Below, piece after piece: positions 36,601-56,085 of a stretch of 64,000 nucleotides of DNA (positions are counted from its first letter, which is position 1; each line of letters opens with the position of its first letter). The notes below the pieces were generated by a model. It had not been told where the DNA came from and did not search any database. It saw only the letters and a list, made by a program, of their open reading frames with translations. The translations under genes were made by a program, and so were the position numbers. Source of the stretch: Beroe forskalii (Eukaryota > Ctenophora > Nuda > Beroida > Beroidae); assembly GCA_011033025.1 (NCBI GenBank), contig WFMF01000285.1:1-64000 (forward strand). The letters are read 5' to 3'.

Positions 36601-39094
36601 TCTCTCAGAATTGATACCGTTGTCTTAAATTATATCACAGAACCGATACCGTCATCTCATTATCTCACAGAACCGATATCGTTATCTCATTATCTCACAG
36701 AACCGATATCGTTATCTCATTATCTCACAGAACCGATACCGTTATCTCATTATCTCACAGAACCGATACCTTTATCTAATTATCTCACAGAACCGATACC
36801 TTTATCTCATTATCTCACAGAACCGATACCGTTATCTCATTATCTCACAGAACCGATACCGTTATCTCATTATCTCACAAAGAACCGATACCATTATCTC
36901 ATTATCTCTCACAGAACCGATACCGTTACCTCATTATCTCTCACAGAAACGATACCATTATCTCATTATCTCACAGAACCGATACCATTATCTCATTAAA
37001 TCACAGAACCGATACCTTCATCACATTTTCTCAAAGAACCGATACCATTATCTCATTTTCTCTCACAGAACCGATACCGTTATCTCACTATCTCACAGAA
37101 CCGATACCGAGTGAAGACAAGGATGACGATGAGCACGTCAAGAAGGGCAAGGAGCTGCGAAAGAAGGCCGACTCGGAAGGAAAGAAGAACACCGGACCTC
37201 CCGAACCTGACACGACCAACTGGAGCTGCGGCAAGGGAAACTTCACTTTATTCCACCAGCAGTATTTCAGAGATTATCAGCTCCTTATGACAATATGACC
37301 ACCAGAACCTGACACGACCAACTGGAGTTGCGTTAAGGGAAACTTGGTTTTGATATTAGCCTGATACTGGGATGTGGGTCACTTTTTATGTTATGAACAT
37401 GCTGCAAAAGCTATAGTTATCATGATTAAACAGTTTTTATTCGCCTACTGGAGGCATTTTCCAAAGTGTGAAAATATGCCTTTCCTTGACGGGGTAGGTT
37501 CTCATCAGATAAGCTTGCATTGGAAGAGAAGCAATGGGCATATAATGTAAATATGTTAAAAGTGGACCTTTAACAACTGCCCACACACAGCCTTCCTAAG
37601 GTGCGAATGTACCGATATAATATAGAAATATATATTATAACCAACAAAATATAGAAATATTTTCCAAGTTATGCGCATGTAAGGTAGAGCCATACAATGC
37701 AGCATCGTCAAATATCTAGCGTGTGCAGATTGCAGCGGCTGTTATACCTGAAAATTCTGCAGATTTCTCGGTTTACATTATCCAAATGGAAAAAGCAGCT
37801 CTAAGTGTCGTCAGGCCGTACCCTTTTGAACTCTGTGACACTGCTGTCACATTTCAAACTCTCCCGGTATAATTAGCAGGACTTTTGCGGAGGGTATATT
37901 TCAGTATTTTCTCATGTTCGGGTTGAGATCAATAAGAGAGCGCGTGTATTCTCCACACAGTCACAGAACACTAGTGTGACGAGGTAGCGACGAGCTGCCC
38001 AATAATTACTCTGTTGAAGTTTGGATTACTGTGCAACTCAAAGCCCACCAAAGAACTACGTATTTTCAGTTGAAATACGCAGGAATTATATCCTACGTTG
38101 AATTACGCTGCTAGTATTTCTCATGTTCCGAGAAATGCGTAAAAACGAACACTTTTATCACCTCATATATACACGAGGTTGTTATATAGTGCTAATGCAA
38201 AACACAGTACTACTGACTACTGTATTCTAAGGCAGTGTCTTGAGATGCATATAAGACGAGGCGCAGCCGAGAATTTCAACAAAATATGCAATGAAACGAT
38301 GAAATGACGGTCATTTCAACATGATGCTATATGGACAAAACTATGAGTTCAAGGCCCAAAAAAATCTCTAGAAAAATAAAAAATCAATAAAATAAAATAA
38401 AAACTAAATTATCAACTACTACATAAAATTTATTTATCCTCTAACAACCGCGCCCCCAGGCAAGGTGAAGTGGGAGCTGCCCAAGGAGGAGAGGAGGTTT
38501 AGAGAGGTGGGGAAGCTGAGTGTTCCGGACTTCTCCGTCAAAGAGAAGGGTCCTAATCTCCAGGAAGTGGGAAAACTCAAGTGGGGAGGAGTAAGTTATC
38601 CTACAGTTTCTTAATGCACGATTAATCACGTACTCGCTGTGCGTCACCCGGGGAGCTGCGTGATGATTGTACGCAGTTATTTCAGTCCCCCCCCCCAGTA
38701 ATTAATCAGGCACTCCAGAATATTAGCCCTTACGATGACTCACAACATCGCATAGATATTATACTTAGCGTTGAGGTTATTGAAGTAATATTATGTCTCT
38801 GATTTTCTATAGCTCTATTCTGATTTCACCAATTTACCCACGAATTCATAAAATAACTAAATAAGAGTAATTCGTGTTTGGGTACGCTGACAATTAACAC
38901 ACTGATAGTTGGGGTCACTCCTTCTTTTTAATGAAATGAAACTTAATGGATCTCATATCCCTCAGTTCCAAGCAGATGAGCCCAAGGAAGTGCCCAAGGA
39001 GAAGCCACAGGTGGGAAAACTCAAGCTCCCACAGTTCGGGGCCCCTCCCCCAGAGGAGCCGAAGAAAAAGAGAAAAGAGAAGGAGGCGAAATGA
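30629..39094 (+). CDS. Nine-exon protein of unknown family (468 aa)
   Basis: Exons: 30629-30768, 30968-31097, 33087-33461, 33740-33856, 34719-34852, 35215-35333, 37099-37230, 38460-38590, 38966-39094. Every junction keeps frame; donors are GT except exon 7, where GCAAGG gives a GC-AG intron. I do not recognise the family. Residues 1-90 look like a compact beta-rich domain (start MAAPTQRIRF). Residues 127-180 are a Pro/Glu/Ala linker of PEPAP type, and 186-338 are a second mixed domain. The tail is Lys/Glu-rich with three repeats of the form VGKL-x-x-P/W (REVGKLS, QEVGKLK, PQVGKLK), ending KKRKEKEAK. There is no signal peptide or membrane segment, so it is probably a cytoplasmic or cytoskeletal protein. 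If exon 7 is not spliced at 37230, it reads to a TGA at 37297 and gives a different C-terminus. The weakest splice is the exon 5 acceptor (GGGGGAG). Confidence 0.72.
31283..31560. repeat. Foldback (long inverted repeat), copy 2
   Basis: Same structure as 26073-26354: arms of about 115 bp with AACCAAAAAGGATTTGG and GGTCCGCGGCGGTTTTAAGG. One arm has lost a few bases (ACAGTAGACGCC in place of ACAGTAAAGAACGCC). In the pre-mRNA of the host gene it would form a long intronic hairpin. Confidence 0.88.
31283..32778. mobile_element. Composite element, copy 2 (uninterrupted), in intron 2
   Basis: Reverse-oriented copy of 24061-26354 without the MITE. It lies wholly inside intron 2 of the nine-exon gene (31098-33086). 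It begins with the foldback (TTTTTTCCCAAAACC) and ends GCTTGCCAGCCCCCTG. The MITE A empty site is at about 32391-32396. It carries no coding capacity; the open frames around 32442-32822 come from GC-rich inverted text. Confidence 0.82.
35361..36204 (+). repeat. 22-bp intronic minisatellite (ACTGGTGTCAG core)
   Basis: About 35-38 units of roughly 22 bp (core ACTGGTGTCAGTGATA plus CRTCAG-type linker), starting about 28 bp after the exon 6 donor. The middle units (about 35560-35720) are diverged to GCTGACGTCAGTGATACGTA. The last clean units alternate two linker types (ATACATCGG and ATAAATCAG), giving a 44-bp higher-order period. The core overlaps the palindrome of the 24-bp satellite. Confidence 0.92.
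36205..36409. mobile_element. ACTTAAGT-rich insertion splitting the 22-bp array
   Basis: The 22-bp array breaks off after GGAC at 36204 and resumes with TGGTGTCAGTG at 36410. The 205 bp between are filled with multiple ACTTAAGT palindromes and AAGTTCGGTTTCGGAAA. Short GGACC sequences at both edges could be a target duplication. It reads as a small insertion, family unassigned. Confidence 0.55.
36605..37098 (+). repeat. 30-bp minisatellite built from a splice acceptor
   Basis: About 16 units, mostly 30 bp, of CATTATCTCACAG followed by AACCGATACCGTTATCT. The final unit runs straight into exon 7, whose acceptor is TATCTCACAG at 37089-37098. A few units are 32 bp (TCTCTCACAG). Each unit therefore contains a pyrimidine-rich acceptor-like site. 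The copy one unit upstream (acceptor ending at 37068, TTTTCTCTCACAG) has a better pyrimidine tract than the proximal one. Confidence 0.93.
37202..37344 (+). repeat. Duplicated 40-bp exon/donor segment
   Basis: The end of exon 7 and its donor (GAACCTGACACGACCAACTG, then GAGCTGCG, GCAAGGGAAACTT) is repeated about 101 bp downstream, at about 37303, with GAGTTGCGTTAAGGG. In the second copy the donor-like dinucleotide is GT. The duplication may provide an alternative donor, but a TGA at 37297 lies between the two in the reading frame. Confidence 0.75.
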
Positions 39095-40439
39095 TCAAAT
39101 ACTAATATAGATAAACAACAGTATAATAATTCAATGGGGATGTTTATATATATTTTATATATCTAGTATCTAACGAGATCTGGAGTTTGTATATCACAAT
39201 ATGTTGAGAGCCTAGTGACCCGGGGACGAGTTGGCAGAGAGGCCAAGTTATCTTATATATTGTTAAGTTAAAACTATCGTCTTTAAGAGAATGCTTACAT
39301 ATAGCTATGCGAGTCACTGAACAGTAAAGTGGGGCGAGAAGACAAAAACTATTTCTGTGAAAGATCGTGATTAGAGCATGAAATTCTACTTAAAATATTT
39401 CACTGCAGAAAGTTACCGACTTAAATGAATACCTCGTAGTAAAACTGAGATGGGTATTGGAATCACTTAAAAGCTTAAATACAATAATAACTGGGGCAAC
39501 TCACAAACTACATTACAACATAGCTTCCTTACTACATAGCTACTCAATCAATGACAATCGTCCTTTTTGAGCCGCGCGCCAAGAATACGGGATATTGGAT
39601 CCCCATCCAATAGCTTCTATGAAGCTATTGGATCCCCGTCCAATACCTTCTATAAAGCTATTGGATCCCGATCCAATACCTTCTATGAAGCTCCCCGATT
39701 CTATTTCTATAGATCTACAGCGTCAAATAAAGCTTCCCGATTCAATAGCATGATAATGATTTCTATAAAGCCTCTATAAAAGTATAAAGCTTCACAACTC
39801 TGTAACTTCTATATCTATAGAAGTAGAGACTTATAGAGCATGATTATGATTTCAACTTCTAAACTTGCATCCTTGATCACATTGTGCAGTGAATTATCTA
39901 TAAACAAGGGCTTGAAATCAAAGAAGTGTTTGATTTTCCAGCTTCTTTTTCCACTCTTTTCATGGATTTTGAGCGCAAGCTTCATATTTTAAGGGGTTTT
40001 GATTTGATTTGCAATCGCATGAGTTATTAAATGCAACTTAAGTTCTAACATGGATTCTGGCTGTTGCATTTAATTTATTGACCGCACAATATCTAACTGC
40101 CATCTTTTCTAAAGCAGTTTATAATAGCAAGATCACAGCTTATCTTACTGATCATGAGTTTAATTCTTATTAAGAAACTAAGAATTAAATTGTAAAATAC
40201 TAAGACTTACATTATCTAGTTCATTTTCTGGAACTCGTCGTTTTTCTTCTCATCTTTGTCCAGTAAAAGAGTAAAGAAAACACCAAGAAAATCCTGAAAA
40301 TAACATGGCTTATTAAGACTCAGCGAACACTAAATTATATACTATGTCCCGTTTAAGTTCGTAAATTTCAAAGTTACATTTTCATTCTTAAAAATTGACT
40401 TATGGACAAATTTCACACATCATTTCAGAGCAAAATGAT
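39095..40439. other. Intergenic after the nine-exon gene
   Basis: Presumed 3' UTR and intergenic DNA. No canonical AATAAA is visible close to the stop. The 33-bp repeat at 39592-39700 is the only structure recognised. Confidence 0.4.
39592..39700 (+). repeat. 33-bp tandem repeat, about 3.3 copies
   Basis: Units of TATTGGATCCCCGTCCAATA followed by CCTTCTATRAAGC. Each unit includes the inverted pair TATTGGAT...ATCCAATA, so the transcript could form small hairpins. Degenerate half-units continue to about 39780. Confidence 0.85.
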
Positions 40440-41400
40440 GAACATTTATGGTAAATTAACTTCTATAACCATTGTTATCGACACAACTTGTCCATCGCCT
40501 CTCGACTGAAGGCCTCAAATGAGCAAAATTACCCCTTTGTAGTTTCTTGAATCCCCACATTACAGCTCGTTCCAGGAGAGTCATAGTGGTAAACGGCTAT
40601 TGTTTTCCATTGAAGATGTTTCTTGTGAGTGTCAGCCATCGCCAGAAATCAACGGGAGTCAAATCTTGGGAGTAGGGAGGCCATGACACGAAGATGTGTT
40701 TCCTTACTGCTCTCCTTCGAAAATTCATGTCAATAATGGCTCGATTTTTAAGAGCAATTTGAGGTGTTCTACTAACTTGCCTGAACCATGACGACTTCAG
40801 CATGTGTTTCTACATCAGCTGACGCAAAAACTACGACAGATAATCATAGTGAATATGCCCGTTAACCTTGTTGTGGGAGCAATTTTCGTTGAATAATTAA
40901 GGAAAATGGAGATTTTTGGGCTAAAAGCGCCTCAAACCATGACTTCAATAGGTGTTAACCGACTTCCAAGAGGCTGAACAGTGTCCCTGTTAAACGTCCA
41001 AAAATATTGATGCCAATTCTGGGATATCACATGACTGTAGAACCATGACTTGCCGGGAAACAAACTTAAGGTAATATGCGCTATTTTCTAAGCACACCCC
41101 TGCAGGCTGCGAACTAAGCCTTCCTCTGCTTGTCTTTCAATCAGATTTGAAATTTTGCCTCATGGGCTTCCATCAGTATTCTCAGACGAACAATCGTAGA
41201 AATTATCAGCTCCAACAAATGATGTTTGGTTGATGTTTTTTGAAGTTACGGGAGCTGGATTATTTGAAACGAGGTTTGCACACTTTTCACCTCAGCTTCT
41301 TTGATCGATGATTCCCGTCGTTTCCGCTGTCATGAGCAGTTCCATGGTCACAGAATATTTTGTTGATACACTGGAGAGTACCAAGGGTAGGTAAAATTTT
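40440..41400 (-). pseudogene. Decayed Tc1/mariner-like transposase
   Basis: Reading the minus strand, fragments of a DDE transposase occur in the right order. A segment with PLGSRLTPIEVMV, then a TGA where Trp is expected, then GAFSPK (plus about 40930-40990) corresponds to the VMVWGAF region. Downstream, FVSWPPYSQDLTPVDFWRW (plus about 40640-40700) corresponds to the WPPxSPDLxPxDFxxW motif that carries a catalytic Asp. Several in-frame stops and shifts separate these pieces, so the gene is dead. Weak similarity continues to about 41400. Clear terminal inverted repeats were not found. The subfamily cannot be assigned from these fragments. Confidence 0.75.
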
Positions 41401-44088
41401 GGTGTGGTATCCAGGTTGCTTCCTGGACGGCCATTGAATCTTTCAAAGTGATGACCTCAAATGCACGTTTCAATAACATGTATTTTTCACACTTCCAGTT
41501 AACGTGAAGAAATATGGACTCAAACTTCTGAAAACCAAATCAGGCCAAGATATGCCTAAATGTTCATCTATTTACTCCAATCTACAGAACCATTTAGGGT
41601 TTTATCTCTATTGCAGTAGATGCAGAGTGTATTTAAAATTTACGAACTTAAACGGGACACACTATAGCAGTAGATTGACCCTAATCCACTGCCTAAAAAT
41701 ACTATTCATTCAGTATTTTGAAAATAATAATGATAAATAATCAAATTTATCAGTTTATTGTCCTTTCTTTACGAATACAAGACGTATATCAACATGCTCC
41801 TTTGACTGCAGGAGCAATACAAATCCCACCGTTAATATTACCTTCCTGTTGACTGTGAAGCTAATTACACTCTCCAGGGACACTGCAGGTATGTCTCGTT
41901 CGGAACTGCAACTGGGAGCCTCTACCGACTGATCGGGTTGAGACTTGAGATAGTGCCAGTAGACGCCATGAAATGGAAGACTTTTTATCCAGCATTTCGA
42001 CAATCAGTTAACTGGTTTGCGGGGTGATTTCATCCTGAAAAATGAATGATCAGGGAAGTTTCTTTCTACTTGAACTTGAAGTTTCTTTCTACTTGAAGTT
42101 TCTTTCTACTTGAAATAAAATTTTTGTTCAATTGAACTTTGAAGATTTCTAGAAGTAGTAGGTACTTCTAGATTTCTTCAAACCCAAAGTTTCATTTTCT
42201 TGGTACTGGCATCTCTACAATTACAAAGTACAACCACCATTTAGAATCGCTATTTAAAATCAAAATTTAATTTTATAAAGCATAAAATATTACAAAAGTA
42301 CAAAATCAAATCATAAAGCGTAAAATACTCCAAATATCTAATTCTGGATTACTGTAGGTACTGGAAAGGGAATATTATGTCAGGTTGACAACGTTAACTG
42401 TTATAACGTTAACTGTTATAACTGTTATAACCGTAATGTCACCATTGCGTGTAACGTTTTTAAAAGCTTGGTTAAAAATATGCTATTTTAAAGATTCTAT
42501 TTAAAAATGTTATTTTGAAGAAGGCGTAGGGGTCAGACAACGTCTGACAATTAATTAATTAATTTGTTTAATACTTAAGTACAGACCACTGCGTTCAATT
42601 AACGTACCTTAACCTACTACTTCAAGTGAAGATAGATCGGTTTTCCATGTTATTTTCACTTGGGACCACTGAGGGCTTTAAGAGGCGGCTCCCTTAGACC
42701 CCTTCTCATGCTTCTCCATTCTAGAATATTTATCTAGGTAAGTTCTTAAGTACTCGATATCAATGCAATTCATTCATGTTAGAAAAGGCTATTTTTTTAT
42801 TATTTCGAACATACAAAAAATTCTGGGGTGTGCAGTCAACCAAACTCAGTGGTCAGGCGCAGCACCAGCACCTATTCAAAAAAAAACAGAACGAGTTAAA
42901 GGTTATATACACTGACACACAACCCTCACATTTCATGTCAATTGTCAGTTAAGCTTTCAGTTTCTTTTTGTAATTAGCAGTTAGCTTTAAGTTTACGGGG
43001 ACAAATAATGCGATTGGGAGTGGGGGAAGGAAAACAATTCACAAAATGAATATTATATCTCCATCAATTATTAAAAGAATTCCTCATTTCATCTCGATAC
43101 CACAATATATGCTAAGATAAATAAAAGACAGTTCACATAACGAATTATATATAATCAACTGCTAAAAAGTTTAAAGTACCAATCTATCATGCTGTATTAA
43201 TCAATAAAAAAGACAAGTACAACACTCAATAGTTCTGGCAAATGTCGATAAACCAATATATAATAAGTCGCTTCTATTTCTACGGAAATATGTTACTTTT
43301 ACGAAAAAAAGACGTTTTGATTATTTTTACATTTTAATACCTACTGAAAAAGCTATAAATCAGTTCAAACTTTCATGTCTCTAGAAAAAATCTTCTTGAA
43401 TCGTTACTAAACGGGAGAAAGAATGGCCCCTAAAAGCATGTTGATAGCTACTGCTAATACTAATAGTTCCTTATCGGAAATTTTTGGACGGTGAAACCAA
43501 GCCGATTATTTGAATTATGACATGGGAGCTGGAGACCCAAGCATCCATACCATGTCCGCTAAAATAAATTCCGATCCTGAAATGGCCACCAATTATAATT
43601 CCAATTCTCGTCAAAGTTCTTGCCTTCAATATTCTTTTCAAACACACTAAAGCTAAAACACCTCAAAACATACGAAAATCGGAGACTTCATACTATCAAG
43701 TATTATACTCAGATGCACCATAATATTATGGATGTTGATTGCTCCTTCTATGTTTTAGCGTTAGATGAAGCAGTATCTCATTAATCTTAAAGGAAAACTG
43801 TTCAAAATCGACGATTCGAAGTGCCCGTCCACATTCGTGCCCGACTAGGAAAATTTTCATTCTTCAGCAAAAAACAGTGATCATAAATCAATCTTTTTCG
43901 TTCTTTGATATTAAGTCTGCATGTATGCATATAATATGATTTCCAGTCCTTCAATAGAAATATTTCATATTTCTTCTCGAGTCCTTTCCTGCCTTCAACT
44001 TCCATCAAGGTAACTTTGAAAGGTTGAAGCTATGGGCTCCTTTTATTCGAGTAATCATCACGAAGTGTATGCATCTTCACTTACCCAC
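41401..44088. other. Intergenic, no gene supported
   Basis: AT-rich DNA. Contains a short tandem GTTAACTGTTATAAC cluster (42390-42432), a GAAGTTTCTTTCTACTT triple (about 42060-42112) and one GTCAGACAACGTCTGAC hairpin motif (42532-42548) related to motifs near 60130. The 82-codon minus frame at 41755-42003 is unsupported. Confidence 0.4.
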
Positions 44089-52696
<8,608 letters not shown>

Positions 52697-54244
52697 CTAG
52701 ACATTATTTACTTCTTTGTCAAAAACAGTCTCTTCCACGATCCAATCTTCAGACGGCAGTGGATCGTCAATGAGCTCAGCCATTTCTTCAAGAGACCAAA
52801 TTGGGTTTTCAGGATCATCAAGTGTCGGTGGACAGCATTCTGTTTCATTTACAATATCACCAGCAACAATGGCTGAACTACTTCCATGAACTTCTCCTTG
52901 ATGAAACTTCGCTTGATGAAATTTGATTGCTTCGTAAGAGAGGAACAGAGCAGAGCAGAAATTGCAAACATATGAATGGAATTTTTCATAGTGTTTATCC
53001 AATAAATACCGAGTATTGAAAACTTTGCTACAAAATGAGCACTCAAATATTGTTGCACTTTCTTGTTCCACATTAGGGCTATTCTTGGTAGGATTTTGTA
53101 CAGTAGAAACTTCCATTACTGGAGTTGAGGAAACAATCAGACTTGCACGATAGTTGTCTGAAGAAGGATCAGTGATACGTGAATTTTCCCCATTGGTGTC
53201 AGTGCCACTGGCTGATGTTGCTCCAGAAAGGGATTGCAAAAGATTGCTGATATCATTATCAGTTTGATTATGCATGAGAAGATGTCTGTCAAATGTCAGG
53301 CGGTGTCTTACTGCCTTATGGCAAACTGGGCATACATGAGCTTCAACCCACTTATGTTTCAATTTCATATGTTTGACAAGTTCCATTTTGTTAGAGCACT
53401 TGAAATTGCACCGACTACAAAGATAAAACCCTGTATGAGCTTTTGGCAAATGGAAAGCTTTCAGATGGCTCTTGTAAGCAGATTGGCATTTTAACACACG
53501 ACTACAAATTTTACACTTATAGCGAACACCCTCATGTATTGATAAAACATGATTTCTGAGGTTTTTAATAGTCGAGAACACCTTGGTACAATAATAACAC
53601 TTGAATGCACCATCACATTCATGTTTCACACGGACATGGTTGTACAGTGACCAAGGATAGCCAAAAACTTTCAGACACTTGTTACACTGGTATTTCTTAA
53701 CTTTGAGGTGCTGCACGTTAACATGTTCTTCCATGGTGTGTTTCCGAGCAAACTGCTTTCCACAAAAATGACATTGATGGCATCCTAAATTATTGTGTAT
53801 ATACTTGATATGTTGAGTAAGATTGTCATGTCTCGTAAATGTAGATGGACAAAAAGGACAGGAAATCTGGACAACATTTCCTCCATGTGCACTTTCTTGG
53901 TGACGTCGGAGATTGAAATTTCTAGAATATTTCAGGCCACATACCTCACAAACAAAACGATTGTCTTCATTATTTTTTCGACCCATCTTCTTCCGCTGGT
54001 GTGTTATTTCAGCAATTTGAATATTAGTTTTGTTTCCATGAGAGTCATACACAGTTTCAGTAGTAGATGATATAACCATATCAGGGTTGGCTGAGGCTCC
54101 ATTTGCACTTGAAGAATCTTTTGATCCTAGGTTTCCAGTGTTCGGAACAATTACCCAAACAACATGGTCATCTGAAGTTGAGGTACTTGTGTTGGTATCC
54201 TGGAGACTCTCCATTCCAATCCAGGCCGATACATCTTCTTCCAT
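52697..54244 (-). CDS. C2H2 zinc-finger protein, ten fingers (515 aa)
   Basis: A single uninterrupted minus-strand frame. The start at 54244 sits in a strong CACCATGG context. Ten C2H2 fingers are visible. Eight lie in a block at residues about 97-325 (for example FVCEVCGLKYSRNFNLRRH, YQCNKCLKVFGYPWSLYNH), with mostly non-standard linkers rather than TGEKP. Two more lie at about 400-448 (FECSFCSKVFNTRYLLDKH and YVCNFCSALFLSYEAIKFH). The N-terminal 90 residues are Ser/Thr-rich with a basic stretch HQRKKMGRK just before finger 1, a possible nuclear signal. The C-terminus is acidic (WSLEEMAELIDDPLPSEDW), consistent with an activation or interaction segment. It is likely a nuclear DNA-binding regulator. 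The specific orthologue is not recognised. No intron is needed. Confidence 0.9.
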   Translation of the reverse strand: MEEDVSAWIGMESLQDTNTSTSTSDDHVVWVIVPNTGNLGSKDSSSANGASANPDMVISSTTETVYDSHGNKTNIQIAEITHQRKKMGRKNNEDNRFVCEVCGLKYSRNFNLRRHQESAHGGNVVQISCPFCPSTFTRHDNLTQHIKYIHNNLGCHQCHFCGKQFARKHTMEEHVNVQHLKVKKYQCNKCLKVFGYPWSLYNHVRVKHECDGAFKCYYCTKVFSTIKNLRNHVLSIHEGVRYKCKICSRVLKCQSAYKSHLKAFHLPKAHTGFYLCSRCNFKCSNKMELVKHMKLKHKWVEAHVCPVCHKAVRHRLTFDRHLLMHNQTDNDISNLLQSLSGATSASGTDTNGENSRITDPSSDNYRASLIVSSTPVMEVSTVQNPTKNSPNVEQESATIFECSFCSKVFNTRYLLDKHYEKFHSYVCNFCSALFLSYEAIKFHQAKFHQGEVHGSSSAIVAGDIVNETECCPPTLDDPENPIWSLEEMAELIDDPLPSEDWIVEETVFDKEVNNV

Positions 54245-55143
54245 GGTGAGACTTACAGAAAACTAAATATTAAGAAGTGATAAAATACAACATTTTTATT
54301 TACTGGACTCCAGAAATTTACATGCACATGCACATGCAAACTTGCACATTGAATAATGCAAATGAATAGGTAACCTAACTAACTGAGGAAGCTGAAGAGT
54401 GTATCCCAACATCACCTAAGTCTATGACTATAAAGTGATTTATAACTTACATTGAGTCATAACTCTATAACTATAAATTCAGAGTCAAGTCAGCAATAAT
54501 TTGTAAACTGGTGGCAGTGATATATGCCAGTGGTCAGACAAATTGTACTGGTGTCACTGATACTTTACAAATGTTAATGTTACAAACAGGTTATTGTTAG
54601 GGATGCTTTGGGGGATGAAGCCCAAAAAACAAAAACAAAAAAAGAATCAGAAAAGTGGGGTGGGGCTTTTTTGAGTTTAATTCCCCCTGTATTATACTGT
54701 CGCATTGGTTCAAGAATGAGCAACACTTTAGAATTTGATCACTACTATAACTTGAATGTCTTATAATGTGTTTTAATCAAAACATATGATAACACCTTTT
54801 ATCATATATTCATAACCAATATGTGTGTAGATTGCTCGATTGACAGAGGCCTAACTAGAGACATGCAAATTTTGCCTTTGAGCATAAATTTTCCATATGA
54901 AATCCGTCAAAAGCACACAAATTCGTACGTTTTTATCAAGCCCTCTGTCAATCAAACGATCTGCACACATATGCATCAAAATTTTGAAGAAATGATAATT
55001 CCTATAATGATTAAAATAACAATAATAAAAGAATTCAAAATAATGAATAATAATACATATCTCTAGTGATATAAATGGTACAAATCTCAAGTTTTGTTTA
55101 TAGTTGATGTTTTAGAACTAAAAGTTTAATTATTCAATCATGA
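54245..55143. other. Intergenic between zinc-finger gene and POLG2
   Basis: Probably holds the zinc-finger promoter and the POLG2 3' UTR. Two ACTGGTGKCAGTGATA-type words (about 54508 and 54549) repeat the minisatellite core without forming an array. No gene was recognised. Confidence 0.45.
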
Positions 55144-56085
55144 TCAATTACGAAAAAGAAGATTGAGTTTCAAGTAATCAATAATTGTTCGATAATTAAT
55201 AGGCTCAACAAAGTGTGTATTTCTATCCCGTATAAAAGCTATACCATCAGAAATAGTTTTACTATTCAAGACTATAACAAATGGAATCCCCTTCTTATCT
55301 GTCGAAAGGTATATGTTCTCAGGAGCATCATTTTCATATGTTTCAAATGTGATATTGTGATGCAGTAATTCATTCATAACTTCATCTTTAATTGTGTTTA
55401 ATTTTTCAACTAATGTAGAATCATTGCTGACAATAATACTAGTTTGAATTGGAACCAACTTGTGATGTAGCATAAGAAACTCATAATTCTCAACTGTCGA
55501 AAATGAATCCACTAAAAATGCATATAGACAGGGATGAATTGATTTGACATTACAAATAAGAGATTTAGAATGGGAGATGTTTTCCAGCCATGTTTTTTCT
55601 ACCATAAAACTCTCTGATTTACCTTCTAAAGATGGGTGGTAGTCTATTTGACAACTTTCAGGTTCTATTTTTTGTTTTAGATTCAGAGGCTTATTGATGA
55701 ATTTTCTCCACCAGTGATTGCTCTGCTTATGAATCTCATATACACTGCAGTTACTGTCAAGAGGCAAATAGTAAGTTTTATACAGAACATCAGGTTCTTC
55801 TGAAAGTTCTACAAAAGGGAAGTTCTTTTTCCAAGTTGATATGAGAGGATGGTCCAAAACTCCATCTAAATTTGATCGAAATGTGATTTGATTAACATTA
55901 TTGCTGTCTGCTAGTATGCCATGAACATCGTCTAAGGTCCTTTTTCCCTGTGAAAGGTCTGATGGCAGATTTGACAACATCTCAGTACATTTGGGGAAGA
56001 GCAATGATTCCTGAATTTGGACTTCAATGTTTTTCTGCAATATTGTGAAAAAAGAAGGCGACAATGATGATATCAACCTTTCCAT
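55144..56085 (-). CDS. POLG2: DNA polymerase gamma accessory subunit
   Basis: The 313-codon minus frame ends in a domain typical of the processivity subunit of the mitochondrial replicase. That domain is related to the anticodon-binding domain of class IIa tRNA synthetases. Key stretches are HHKLVPIQTSIIVSNDST (about residues 205-222), then KKGIPFVIVLNSKTISDGIAF followed by RDRNTHF. They align with the POLG2 pattern of a GIPF-x-VV-type strand then TLENG-x-x-x-xR-x-RDT. The N-terminal half (NHWWRKFINKP, HPLISTWKKNFPF) fits the degenerate synthetase-like core. The protein acts in mitochondria with POLG on mtDNA. The ATG at 56085 lies 2 nt after an acceptor-like CTCTATTTCAG, and the first residues do not look like a mitochondrial presequence. 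A 5' exon with the targeting peptide is probably missing from this model. Confidence 0.82.
   Translation of the reverse strand: MERLISSLSPSFFTILQKNIEVQIQESLLFPKCTEMLSNLPSDLSQGKRTLDDVHGILADSNNVNQITFRSNLDGVLDHPLISTWKKNFPFVELSEEPDVLYKTYYLPLDSNCSVYEIHKQSNHWWRKFINKPLNLKQKIEPESCQIDYHPSLEGKSESFMVEKTWLENISHSKSLICNVKSIHPCLYAFLVDSFSTVENYEFLMLHHKLVPIQTSIIVSNDSTLVEKLNTIKDEVMNELLHHNITFETYENDAPENIYLSTDKKGIPFVIVLNSKTISDGIAFIRDRNTHFVEPINYRTIIDYLKLNLLFRN

Noticed and set aside
54821-55090. Overlapping 79-81-codon ORFs between POLG2 and the zinc-finger gene
   Set aside because: The two ORFs are on opposite strands over the same AT-rich DNA, which contains an inverted GATTGACAGAGG / CCCTCTGTCAATC pair. It looks like a small inverted repeat rather than a gene.
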